Below are positions 1 to 10,954 of a stretch of DNA of 64,000 bases, one piece after another. Under the pieces are notes generated by a model, which was not told the DNA's origin, made no database searches, and saw only the letters and a list, made by a program, of their open reading frames with translations. Numbering within the stretch: position 1 is the first letter of the stretch; each line of letters starts with the position of its first letter. The stretch is taken from positions 62,001 to 126,000 of the forward strand of contig LUVW01000023.1 of assembly GCA_001661515.1 (NCBI GenBank), written 5' to 3'. This DNA comes from Capniomyces stellatus (Eukaryota; Kickxellomycota; Harpellomycetes; Harpellales; Legeriomycetaceae). Made by a program: the position numbers and the translations under genes.

Positions 1-400
1 ACCTCAAACAAATGAAATGAAATAAAATGTAGAAATGTAGAAGAAATCATCGGAAGCAGTTGATTTATTATTTCCAGAAAGTGAAAGCTTAATAAAGGCT
101 TGCCGTTGCTGTTGGGTGTATTTCAAAATAACAGCCGCAATACAACAAAACAAAGTGTAACCGAATAAGCGGTCGTTTTGACATGGGTGTCAAATATAAA
201 ATTTAAATTAACATGGTTATAAAATATACATAACTATTTTGGTTGCTGGTAGATAAATCGCCAGCTGGCCATGATACGCACGTGAATAAAAGCACAAATA
301 ATTAAACTTGGATGTCAACAGCCGACACTTGGAGTTTGTATATGATTATCTAGAGTTATTTATAGCATGTTGTACAAGGGATCGGTATGAGACCAATATT
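1..400. other. Gene-free window edge
   Basis: No supported gene. The sequence is AT-rich and lies downstream of the minus-strand gene ending at 401. I see no repeat or RNA gene here. Confidence 0.5.
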
Positions 401-740
401 TCATTCGGGTCTGTTCCCTTTAAACACATCCTTTGTTCCTATTAGCCTGAGAATTAGAGGGGGGGAAGGTAAGAGGGGGTAAAAGAGATGGTGCAAATGT
501 TACTTGTTTTTGAATGTCTTAATTCGATATCAAATCCAAGTTTTAATAATTTAAAGTTAATCGTTGGCGAATGGCTTACATTGAGACCTGGGAGACCATA
601 AGTTGTTGGGCAGATAGTGTTTTTTCTGACAGTTCGAGCACATTTTTTTCAAGCGTCTTGGTATTGTTGCTTAGTAAGCTCAATTGAGCACAAAGATTCG
701 AGTAAAGCATCTGTCTGGTTTGATCCGATTCTTTAGTCAT
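401..740 (-). CDS. Small coiled-coil-like protein, two exons (possibly a DASH Hsk3-type subunit)
   Basis: I join two minus-strand exons, 740-580 and 446-401, through a GT-AG intron (donor GTAAGC, acceptor TCTCAG). The phase matches (2 then 1 base) and gives a 68-residue protein. It starts at an ATG and is helical, with heptad-like leucines in the middle (LYSNLCAQLSLLSNN, then LEKNVLELSEK), and ends in LIG followed by a short charged tail. Without splicing, a stop follows one codon later (54 residues). Its size, Gln/Leu/Asn-rich helices and late LIG resemble Hsk3-type DASH (outer kinetochore) subunits, but such tiny helical proteins are hard to place and a BLOC-type subunit is equally possible. 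The exon joining is visible in the sequence; the function is inference. Confidence 0.5.
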
Positions 741-2747
741 TTTGGTGGGTGTATCTTGTTCTTGCTTACTTTTAAACTCGTTTGTATGTATGTATGTATA
801 TTTGTTTGTATGCTTGTATGTATGTAAGGTAGATTGCTACTGTGGTAAGCTTCAAAGTGTTTTGTATCAAAAAAAAACTAATGTTGGATTCAGAGTAAAG
901 TCGGAATAAATGGATACTCAATAAACCATTCAACAGCGACACTTTTAAATACAATTTCAACCAAATAAATACAATAAACCAGAATAATAACAAATACAAA
1001 AAAAAAGTATATGGTTAAACGTAATTCCATTCGCCAGCTTTGTTTATAGTTCTATTGCGAATGAGATTTAATATTACAGTTTTATTGGCAAGATACAAAC
1101 GCTGACTGTTAATATCGACTATCAAGTACATAATCAAGCTTATTTAAAAGGTGTACAGTTGAAATCAAGAGTCGTCTGCTTTAGTTCAATTGGCATGAGA
1201 TATGTGCAACACTGTAATCAACACAAACACGCTATAATGGTCTTAAAAAACCAAAAAAAATACCGTAACGCCAATATCCTGTTGGTATTAGAATAAAGTA
1301 AGAAGTAATGCAAGTAAAAGTAACAAGACAATATTTGGTTGGATAATGAGTCTATAGGCAAGACCCGAGAAATGACAGAACTGAAATACGCAGCGTTAAT
1401 CAAGTTAACGTGGTTCTAGAACAACCATTTTGTCTTCTTTCGATCGTTGAGGAGAGTTAAATATGTTAGTTATAAACAGTAATGCTATTGCTATTTGGAA
1501 AGTTGGCATGAAGGAGAGGAAGAAAAAAAAAGAAAGGTGTCCAAGACGCAATATATGCATATGATGATGTGATCGAGTAAAGCGTGATTTCGACAGTAAA
1601 CATACTCTAGTAACCACTATGCGGGTAGGAATTGGTGTGGTCGTATCCTGAATTGGGTTCGGGGTGGATAATGAAGTTTAGGAGGCGAAGGAAGAAATTG
1701 GAGATGATGTCCAATAGAAAAATACATGATCGGAATTACAAAGAATAAAATAAAATAAACAAAGAACAGTGGACACAAACGCTAGACTAGTTCATAAGTT
1801 AAGATCATTCAGTATGAATCAAGTTATGTAAAAAACAAGATTTATCGAATCGGGAGAAGAAGCACAAGTAACTAAACAAGAGTGCATGCAGGCAAAATAA
1901 ACTTATTTGCTAGCAAGGCGCGAAGCAAAAGAATGAGAAATAAATGTAGATGGGGTTGGAAACGTGAAATTGTATAAAAATGGCAGATGACATGACAAAT
2001 GGAGCTAGTAAAACCTGAGTATGGCTCAATTTAGAATGACTTGAAGTTGGATCCGAGTTGATAATGGTATTAGGGTTGAGAAGTCGGAACAATTTACGGA
2101 GGTTGAGTATATGTATTCTGTGATAACCTGAGAATGTATTGTTGGTATTTATGGATATATGTTATGTTATGTTTTTTTGTTTATTCATTGGTTTGAGGGA
2201 TTCCAGTGTTGAAAAAAAATAAAACGAAGTGTGAGAATAAAAGGCAAATTTAGGAGTTTGTGGGTACCGAAATGAGAGTTTTTGAACGAATCCCGAGATC
2301 GAAATTGAAAAAAAATAAAAAGCAAAAGAAAAGGGTGAGAAGTCAGGAAAAAGAGCAGCAGCAAGTAAAATTAATGGGAGGATCAAGTAAGATAAATTAA
2401 TCAAAAAACGTGAAAAAGTAAAACCAGAAATATGGTTGGTTAAAAGTGATAACATGGTCATTTGTAAGAAAAGTGGTAATTTGTCATTAAATCGAGAGTA
2501 AAGAAAGAGAAAAAAGTTAACGAACTAAAAAGCAAGGACAAGTAAAGTTAAGAGAGACAGAGAAAAATATAGGAGGAAAACGAGTGAGTAGTAGATGAAT
2601 TGAGAGAGGACTTTTGGGCTTGGTTAAACGTATAGCTAGATTGAATATAAATTTAGTAACTAAAAGAGAGGCAAGAGTGGCGATAGGGAAAGAAAAACAG
2701 CACAAAAGAAAAGAGGAAACAGGAATAGATATATACCAAAAGCAAGA
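741..2747. other. Intergenic stretch upstream of the prephenate dehydratase gene
   Basis: No firm gene. The plus strand becomes increasingly purine-rich towards 2748, so long plus-strand open frames arise easily. Two frames follow good AG acceptors: 1629-1748 (40 codons, ends in TAA) and 2253-2400 (starts after ATTTAG, Lys/Gln-rich). They could be exons of an unrecognised gene or simply a purine-rich leader. From 1102 on, this stretch lies inside the duplicated block. Confidence 0.4.
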
Positions 2748-4132
2748 ATGGAAACAAATAAAAAGTTGGAAAAGGCGAGGCAGGAGATGGTGGAAATAGA
2801 CAGGGAGCTAGTGGGGCTATTGAATAAGCGGGCAGAGTTGAGTGTGGATGTTGGAGAGGCAAAGAAGCAGGATTTGGAAAGCAAGATTAAAAAGTTGGGG
2901 CGGGATCATGTAAGCAATGAAGAGCTGAATTTGGAGACACAGGTGTATGTACCAAAGCAAGAGAGGGTTGTGTATGAGCGGGTAAGTAAGGGGAAAAGGA
3001 AGGGGGGGTGGAAGGGAAGGGGAGTGTAGAATAGAGTAAGGAGGGGGAAGGAGGGGGTGTAGAAGAGTAGTAAAAAAAAGTAAGGTGGGTGGGTGAATAT
3101 GTATTGTAATAGGTTAAGGGGCTGAACAAGGGGCCGTTGCCGAATGAGAGTTTGTGTTCGATATATAGAGAGATTATGTCGAGTTCGATAAATCTGCAGA
3201 CAACGATGAAGATAGGGTATCTGGGGCCAAAGGGGACGTTTTGTTTGGCGGCGGCGACAAAGGTGTTTGGGAGCAATATGAATTACGAGCCAATACAGAC
3301 AATAACGGGGGTGATAAGGGAGGTGGAAGAGGGGAGGGTGAATATAGGGGTAGTACCGATTGAGAACAGTATATTTGGGACGGTAGTGGAGACGCTGGAT
3401 GGGTTTAAAAGCTATATGCGGGAGTATCGGGGCAAGAATGTAGGGGTGGAGGGAGGGGGGGAGGGGGATGATAGGGTGGAGATATTGGGGGAGGTGTACT
3501 TGAAGCTGGAGCAGAGCTTGATGAGCAGGAGCAGGGATTTCAGCGAGATAAAGACGGTGTACTCGCACAAGATGGCGTTTGGGCAGTGTGTGCCGTTTTT
3601 GGAGGAGAAGCTGAAGCACGCAAAGAGGGTGGAGGTGGACAGTACGGCAAGAGGGGCGGTGTTGGCGTCAACAGAGGAGGGTAGTGCGTGTATTGGGCAT
3701 AAAGTGTGTGCGAATTTGTATGGGCTGAGAGTGATGGCGGAGGACGCGAGTTCGCAGAAGAACAATGTGACGCGGTTCTACATTATTGGGAGAAAGTCAA
3801 AGTTGGATATTGTGGACAGTAGCAGGCTGAATGGCGGGGACAAGTCGCTTGTGATGTTTACGGTAGACCACAGGGTTCCTGGTGCGCTGTGTGAGGCACT
3901 GTTGACGTTCAAGACATACAGCATCAACTGCACGGCGATCAACAGCAGGCCAATAAGCAGCACCAGCAGTGGGGGTGGGGTAGAGGCTGGGGACAGTAAC
4001 TGGAACTACATGTTCTTTGTGGAGTGTACTAGTCCGTCTGGGGATGACTTGGACAGGGCAATCAAGGACCTGGGCAGCTGTTGCCTGTATGTCCAGGTAC
4101 TGGGAACGTTTATTGACAAGTTGGTTAGATAG
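2748..4132 (+). CDS. Bifunctional chorismate mutase-prephenate dehydratase (P-protein), copy 1
   Basis: Two exons: 2748-2981 and about 3113-4132 (acceptor at 3112 or 3118, both in frame), about 417 residues. Exon 1 encodes an AroQ-type chorismate mutase helix (EIDRELVGLLNKRAEL). Exon 2 restores the usual P-protein linker (LNKGPLPNE, IYREIMSSS) and then prephenate dehydratase starting near residue 110 (IGYLGPKGTF), with the catalytic TRF at about 298-300. A C-terminal ACT domain follows. The enzyme converts chorismate via prephenate to phenylpyruvate for phenylalanine. The ACT motifs that bind Phe are altered (GALC for GALV, NSRP for ESRP), so feedback may differ. A Gly-rich insert lies near residues 180-190. 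Ascomycete PHA2 lacks the mutase domain; this architecture is bacterial. No transit peptide is seen, so it is probably cytosolic. Confidence 0.93.
2982..3112 (+). other. Intron of the P-protein gene
   Basis: The donor is GTAAGTAAG directly after the CGG codon at 2979-2981 (phase 0). The acceptor is AG at 3111-3112 (or 3117-3118, which would remove two codons). The intron is G-rich on the plus strand. It falls between the chorismate mutase and dehydratase domains. Confidence 0.85.
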
Positions 4133-4270
4133 TTTTATCTTATTTTTATTTTATTTTTATTTTTATTTTTGAAAAAAGTCAAGGTTTACAAAGAAACAAA
4201 TTTAAATATAGATAAATAAACTACAGCCAAGTTGAAAAAAAAGGAAAAAGAAAAAAAAAAAAAAGAAAAA
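4133..4270. other. A/T-rich 3' flank at a contig end
   Basis: T-rich then A-rich sequence after the stop codon, ending in an A tract broken by single G bases. It is directly followed by the single N at 4271. Confidence 0.6.
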
Positions 4271-4271
4271 N
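4271..4271. other. Single-N scaffold join
   Basis: One ambiguous base separates two identical blocks. This looks like an automatic join of two overlapping contigs rather than an uncertain base call. Confidence 0.85.
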
Positions 4272-7200
4272 CTGACTGTTAATATCGACTATCAAGTACA
4301 TAATCAAGCTTATTTAAAAGGTGTACAGTTGAAATCAAGAGTCGTCTGCTTTAGTTCAATTGGCATGAGATATGTGCAACACTGTAATCAACACAAACAC
4401 GCTATAATGGTCTTAAAAAACCAAAAAAAATACCGTAACGCCAATATCCTGTTGGTATTAGAATAAAGTAAGAAGTAATGCAAGTAAAAGTAACAAGACA
4501 ATATTTGGTTGGATAATGAGTCTATAGGCAAGACCCGAGAAATGACAGAACTGAAATACGCAGCGTTAATCAAGTTAACGTGGTTCTAGAACAACCATTT
4601 TGTCTTCTTTCGATCGTTGAGGAGAGTTAAATATGTTAGTTATAAACAGTAATGCTATTGCTATTTGGAAAGTTGGCATGAAGGAGAGGAAGAAAAAAAA
4701 AGAAAGGTGTCCAAGACGCAATATATGCATATGATGATGTGATCGAGTAAAGCGTGATTTCGACAGTAAACATACTCTAGTAACCACTATGCGGGTAGGA
4801 ATTGGTGTGGTCGTATCCTGAATTGGGTTCGGGGTGGATAATGAAGTTTAGGAGGCGAAGGAAGAAATTGGAGATGATGTCCAATAGAAAAATACATGAT
4901 CGGAATTACAAAGAATAAAATAAAATAAACAAAGAACAGTGGACACAAACGCTAGACTAGTTCATAAGTTAAGATCATTCAGTATGAATCAAGTTATGTA
5001 AAAAACAAGATTTATCGAATCGGGAGAAGAAGCACAAGTAACTAAACAAGAGTGCATGCAGGCAAAATAAACTTATTTGCTAGCAAGGCGCGAAGCAAAA
5101 GAATGAGAAATAAATGTAGATGGGGTTGGAAACGTGAAATTGTATAAAAATGGCAGATGACATGACAAATGGAGCTAGTAAAACCTGAGTATGGCTCAAT
5201 TTAGAATGACTTGAAGTTGGATCCGAGTTGATAATGGTATTAGGGTTGAGAAGTCGGAACAATTTACGGAGGTTGAGTATATGTATTCTGTGATAACCTG
5301 AGAATGTATTGTTGGTATTTATGGATATATGTTATGTTATGTTTTTTTGTTTATTCATTGGTTTGAGGGATTCCAGTGTTGAAAAAAAATAAAACGAAGT
5401 GTGAGAATAAAAGGCAAATTTAGGAGTTTGTGGGTACCGAAATGAGAGTTTTTGAACGAATCCCGAGATCGAAATTGAAAAAAAATAAAAAGCAAAAGAA
5501 AAGGGTGAGAAGTCAGGAAAAAGAGCAGCAGCAAGTAAAATTAATGGGAGGATCAAGTAAGATAAATTAATCAAAAAACGTGAAAAAGTAAAACCAGAAA
5601 TATGGTTGGTTAAAAGTGATAACATGGTCATTTGTAAGAAAAGTGGTAATTTGTCATTAAATCGAGAGTAAAGAAAGAGAAAAAAGTTAACGAACTAAAA
5701 AGCAAGGACAAGTAAAGTTAAGAGAGACAGAGAAAAATATAGGAGGAAAACGAGTGAGTAGTAGATGAATTGAGAGAGGACTTTTGGGCTTGGTTAAACG
5801 TATAGCTAGATTGAATATAAATTTAGTAACTAAAAGAGAGGCAAGAGTGGCGATAGGGAAAGAAAAACAGCACAAAAGAAAAGAGGAAACAGGAATAGAT
5901 ATATACCAAAAGCAAGAATGGAAACAAATAAAAAGTTGGAAAAGGCGAGGCAGGAGATGGTGGAAATAGACAGGGAGCTAGTGGGGCTATTGAATAAGCG
6001 GGCAGAGTTGAGTGTGGATGTTGGAGAGGCAAAGAAGCAGGATTTGGAAAGCAAGATTAAAAAGTTGGGGCGGGATCATGTAAGCAATGAAGAGCTGAAT
6101 TTGGAGACACAGGTGTATGTACCAAAGCAAGAGAGGGTTGTGTATGAGCGGGTAAGTAAGGGGAAAAGGAAGGGGGGGTGGAAGGGAAGGGGAGTGTAGA
6201 ATAGAGTAAGGAGGGGGAAGGAGGGGGTGTAGAAGAGTAGTAAAAAAAAGTAAGGTGGGTGGGTGAATATGTATTGTAATAGGTTAAGGGGCTGAACAAG
6301 GGGCCGTTGCCGAATGAGAGTTTGTGTTCGATATATAGAGAGATTATGTCGAGTTCGATAAATCTGCAGACAACGATGAAGATAGGGTATCTGGGGCCAA
6401 AGGGGACGTTTTGTTTGGCGGCGGCGACAAAGGTGTTTGGGAGCAATATGAATTACGAGCCAATACAGACAATAACGGGGGTGATAAGGGAGGTGGAAGA
6501 GGGGAGGGTGAATATAGGGGTAGTACCGATTGAGAACAGTATATTTGGGACGGTAGTGGAGACGCTGGATGGGTTTAAAAGCTATATGCGGGAGTATCGG
6601 GGCAAGAATGTAGGGGTGGAGGGAGGGGGGGAGGGGGATGATAGGGTGGAGATATTGGGGGAGGTGTACTTGAAGCTGGAGCAGAGCTTGATGAGCAGGA
6701 GCAGGGATTTCAGCGAGATAAAGACGGTGTACTCGCACAAGATGGCGTTTGGGCAGTGTGTGCCGTTTTTGGAGGAGAAGCTGAAGCACGCAAAGAGGGT
6801 GGAGGTGGACAGTACGGCAAGAGGGGCGGTGTTGGCGTCAACAGAGGAGGGTAGTGCGTGTATTGGGCATAAAGTGTGTGCGAATTTGTATGGGCTGAGA
6901 GTGATGGCGGAGGACGCGAGTTCGCAGAAGAACAATGTGACGCGGTTCTACATTATTGGGAGAAAGTCAAAGTTGGATATTGTGGACAGTAGCAGGCTGA
7001 ATGGCGGGGACAAGTCGCTTGTGATGTTTACGGTAGACCACAGGGTTCCTGGTGCGCTGTGTGAGGCACTGTTGACGTTCAAGACATACAGCATCAACTG
7101 CACGGCGATCAACAGCAGGCCAATAAGCAGCACCAGCAGTGGGGGTGGGGTAGAGGCTGGGGACAGTAACTGGAACTACATGTTCTTTGTGGAGTGTACT

Positions 7201-7440
7201 AGTCCGTCTGGGGATGACTTGGACAGGGCAATCAAGGACCTGGGCAGCTGTTGCCTGTATGTCCAGGTACTGGGAACGTTTATTGACAAGTTGGTTAGAT
7301 AGTTTTATCTTATTTTTATTTTATTTTTATTTTTATTTTTGAAAAAAGTCAAGGTTTACAAAGAAACAAATTTAAATATAGATAAATAAACTACAGCCAA
7401 GTTGAAAAAAAAGGAAAAAGAAAAAAAAAAAAAAGAAAAA
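4272..7440. repeat. Second copy of the identical 3,169-base block
   Basis: Identical to 1102-4270. Unlike the first copy, it continues into unique sequence at 7441, while the first copy is continuous with unique sequence on its left (before 1102). That is the expected signature of unmerged overlapping contig ends. Confidence 0.97.
5918..7302 (+). CDS. Bifunctional chorismate mutase-prephenate dehydratase (P-protein), copy 2
   Basis: Exons 5918-6151 and about 6283-7302, with intron and protein identical to the copy at 2748-4132. See that entry for domains. If the duplication is an assembly artefact, only one of the two genes exists. If it is real, it would be a very young tandem duplication of a Phe-pathway gene with intact upstream sequence in both copies. 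Confidence 0.9.
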
Positions 7441-7492
7441 CAGATTGAAAAGTGAAAACAAGTCGAAAAAAAAGGGGGGGGGGGAATCTTGG

Positions 7493-10096
7493 TTAATAGA
7501 TTAATGGTTTCAAGGTGCGGCAAACACGGGCTAAAATGCTTGAAATGCGCTTCTTCATTTGGTCATCGTCACAGTCATCAATGTTCTATAAGCACATGGA
7601 AGAAAAAGAAAGGAAGGGGGAATGAAAATAAGAAATAGAGTAAAAAGATATAAATAAATAAATAGAGATGTTTGGTTTACTTACTAGAGTTTTTATGTCA
7701 ATGGTGGCAGACTTGGAGTCAAGAGCTATAAGCAGTTTAAACTTGTCGGCAGACAACTGGACTGAGGAAAACTGTAGAGATAAGAAGCCAATTAGTTCGT
7801 TTAGAACAAGGTCGGGATCTGTTCGGAAGCGTTTGGAGACGGATTTGATGAGATCAGGATCGGCGGAGTGATCGGCGGTATGATCGGCGGAGTGATCGTG
7901 GTTGTGGGAGCAGGGACTGGAAGAGATTTTGACGCTGGCGGGAGAAGACTGGATGTTGTAGACGACAGAGACAATAGAGTCAGCAATCATGTCAGCAAGA
8001 GTGGAAGAGGACCATTCAAGCTGGACAGCGCAGTTGGGCTTGTCAAAACGCAGGTGGACGGAGTTGTAGATCAGGTAGGAGGAATCAGGAAGGGCGAGGA
8101 CGTGGCCAAACATGGTGTGGAGGTGGAAGTAGAGGAGGCTGAAGCTGGCGTGGAAGGGGATGGAGAGGGACTGGGCAATAGGGGTGATGTGGAGGGGCAG
8201 GAACTTGTTGAGGTCAGATTTGGCAAGCAGGGAGAACTGGTTAGTTGCGGCAGAAGACTGGACCAGAATTCCCTTGACCAGCCTGCCTTGCTTGGGGGGA
8301 TTACTGGAGAGGGCCCCGAGCATGAGGGCAAGTTTTTCGCCCTTGAAGTAGAGGTTGATGGACTCTGTGTTTCTGGGGTTGAAAATGGACATCACGTGAC
8401 CGGCAGAGTACTTGCTGACTAGAGCAGACTTGAGCCTGGCCATGGCGTTCTGCTCACCGTGGACAAGGATCAGGTTGGCGGGTCTGATCTCGTCTATGAA
8501 CTGAGCGTTCTGGGTGTAGTCGACGTGGGCGGAGAAGGAAATGTAGTTGATGGACATGCGCCGAGCAATTTTGACGCCCTGCAGTGTCATGACTTCATTT
8601 GGCTCGTTCATGATTGTTCTTGCCAGTGTACCCTCGACCGAGTACCCAGTCAGCACCAGGCCGTTTTTGCGGTCGCCTGCCCACTTGTCAAACAGTTCCC
8701 TCGACAATCCGCTCTGCAACATTCCAGGTGACGCAACCATCACACAAGGCCCGTCATCGTCAAAGTGCAGCAGGCTTTTCAGGTTCGAAATGTTTTTGAA
8801 GATAAACGGGTTGCTTGTTTCAAACCTCTTCTGGATGCTCTTGTTCATCATGTGGATGTACGTTTGGTACACCAGCATGCACCGTTTCGCCAGTGTTGAC
8901 GCAAAATATATCGGCACTTTTTTCATTTCCCGGTGTTCGCTCCAGTACTCGTCCAGAATCAGTAGCAGTTCCTGAGTCCTCCCCAGCGCAAACACCGGCA
9001 TCAAACATCGCCCCCCCCTCACTACTATTTCCCGAATCAGTCCCGTCAGTCGCGCCTCCCTCTCCACCCGCGGCTCGTAGCTCTGCACCCCATACGTGCT
9101 CTCCGTTATCATCACGTCCACCTTCACCCCTGGGTTCTCTGCTGCCATCAAGTGCCGGTCCTCCTCCCGCGAGTAATCTCCCGTATACAGTATCTTTATC
9201 CCCGCTATCTCTATCACAAACATCGCCGCCCCCAGCACGTGTCCCGCATTGTATGCCGTAAACTTTATTCCATCCACTTCGTTCTGCTGGTGGTAATCTA
9301 TTACCTCAATCTTTTCGTACGCCCTCAACATGTCCTGCTCGTCATACAGTATCTCATCCTCCGACACTCTTCCATTATTACTATTTATCAGTTCATTTAT
9401 TCATCCTTCTATTACTCTATTTATCTTTTCATTTTATTACTCCCCTTTCTTCTTCTTCTATCACACTTGCCTCACTTTAACATAGTCTGATAACAACCAC
9501 CGGAATATCGCCTTTGTAGGATGTGTCATGAACGTTCTACCTTTGAAATTCGTCTATCATTTCAGTTCAGTTCAGTTTCCAGTCTCTATTAGTTTCTTTT
9601 CTCTATCTTTCCACTTGTTTTTTTTGTTTTTGTTTTTGTTTTTGTTTTTATTATTGTTTACCTTTTCTAAAAAATATGGCACTCCTGCTGCATGATCAAC
9701 ATGAAAACTACATTTATTTACATTTATTTACTTTTACTATCCACAAACACATACCTCCCTCTCTCCCACCCTTCTAAACTTTTAATTCAATTCAATTCAA
9801 TTCCTCTTCTGCTCTCTCCATTTATAATATACTATTTGTACTCCCGCTTGTACTTACTGTGTCACAAGCAGTAAATCCACTGTGCTTGGATCAATTTCAT
9901 CTAAAAACGGAAGACTTGACAGCCCATCAAACGCCGGATGCAACCCACAATCAAGCATTATCGTCTTGTTCTTGTACTCTATCACTATACACGACCTACC
10001 AACCTCTTGCCCCGCCCCCAACGGCGTGATCTTGAGCAAATCCGTCCCTTCCTCTCCTATTATCTCCACCTTTGCTTTTCTCTTGTTATAACTCAT
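7493..10096 (-). CDS. YSH1: Cleavage and polyadenylation endonuclease CPSF73/Ysh1
   Basis: Five exons: 10096-9858, 9707-9662, 9553-9471, 9380-7685 and 7585-7493, giving 718 residues (yeast Ysh1 779, human CPSF73 684). It is the metallo-beta-lactamase/beta-CASP nuclease that cuts pre-mRNA before poly(A) addition. The zinc motif HxHxDH (HFHVDH) is rebuilt across the first intron, then [36 protein letters not shown], a beta-CASP region with [12 protein letters not shown] and [20 protein letters not shown], and VHGEQNAM. The C-terminal part has the family's [10 protein letters not shown] and CSHNHDH segment. Intron 3 (9470-9381) uses a GC donor (AG|GCAAGT). With it the joined protein reads SDYVKVSN, as in animal CPSF73. 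It would act in the nuclear CPF complex. Confidence 0.96.
9381..9470 (-). other. GC-AG intron in the CPSF73 gene
   Basis: No GT donor gives the right phase. The sequence AG|GCAAGT at 9472-9465 is the typical GC-AG donor consensus, and the acceptor AAATAG ends at 9381. Joining at these sites restores the conserved SDYVKVSN segment in phase 2. Confidence 0.8.
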
Positions 10097-10954
10097 TTTC
10101 CTTCTTTTCTTTTCGTCCTATTTCGTCTTCTTTTGGATCTGTTTACTTTTATTATCCTAAAGATTTGGTTCTTCTTTCTTCTTGAACCTCTCCGTCTTTA
10201 TGTTTGTGGCTTATTTTTTTTTTTTTTTTNNNTTTTTTTTTTTTTTTTTTTGCTTTTCTGTCCGTGTTTACTTGTTTTCCTTGTTGTTTTCACAGCTCTT
10301 CCTCATTCCATTTTACAGTTGTTTATTTACAATTCTCTGAAAGCAAACCTTCAACAACTTGCTATTTTGTTTTTGTTTTTGTTTTTATTTACTGTTATAC
10401 TTTTCCACGATTTTAATTTATTTTTACTTTTTTTTATCTTTTTTATATAATTTCCATGTAGTAATTAAAGTTCAGTATTTTTCTCTATTTTTGCTGGAAA
10501 ACCATCTTTTTAACCCAATTAATTTACAGCTATGGTTATTTAGCTTTCTTAACATTTGAAAAGTAACAACAATATAAGAAAAATCAAGTAAAAAAAAATC
10601 TAACAGTACCAGACAAGAAATGAAATAATTTAAATAGCTCAAGTTAAAAGTACTATTTTTCGTATGTGTGTGCGTGTGCGTGTGCGTGTGTGTGTATGTG
10701 TGTGTGTGTAGTTAGATTTACACATAAACTATTGTTGCAAAGAATCCGGCGGTTTTAAATAAACATTATTTTAATTTGACTTATTTAATAAAGCCAAATC
10801 AAATCAAGTCAAACCAAATCAAGCCGAATCAAGCCGAATTGGGTGATATCCAGCTGTTAGTAAAAAAAAAAAAAAAACAGATTCCAAGGAAAAAAAAACA
10901 GCACTGGAGTTGATACATAAAAGCTAATAGTTGGCGAGGAAAGTAAAGAGTGGT
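10097..10954. other. Intergenic region with poly-T gap and TG microsatellite
   Basis: Upstream region of the CPSF73 gene and 3' flank of the zinc-finger gene. It holds a long T run with three N (10230-10232) and a TG/CG-rich microsatellite at about 10663-10710. No gene seen. Confidence 0.6.
10663..10710. repeat. (TG)n/(TGCG) microsatellite
   Basis: Alternating purine-pyrimidine run of GTGTGTGCG and GTGTATGTGTG units. Such a tract can adopt Z-DNA. Confidence 0.85.

Larger units (their letters stand above)
1102..4270. repeat. First copy of an identical 3,169-base block
   Basis: Bases 1102-4270 recur at 4272-7440 with a constant offset of 3,170. Every line I compared matches, including homopolymers, intergenic DNA and intron, and all open frames translate identically. 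The block begins just after TACAAACG and ends in an A-rich tract. One N separates the copies. Confidence 0.97.

Noticed and set aside
2887..3619. Long minus-strand open frames across the P-protein gene (also at 6057-6789)
   Set aside because: They are shadows of a G-rich coding strand; their Pro/His/Leu-rich composition has no domain.
7868..9490. Plus-strand open frames inside the CPSF73 gene
   Set aside because: Antisense shadows of a strongly conserved minus-strand gene with Val/Gly- or Ser/Pro-rich low-complexity composition.
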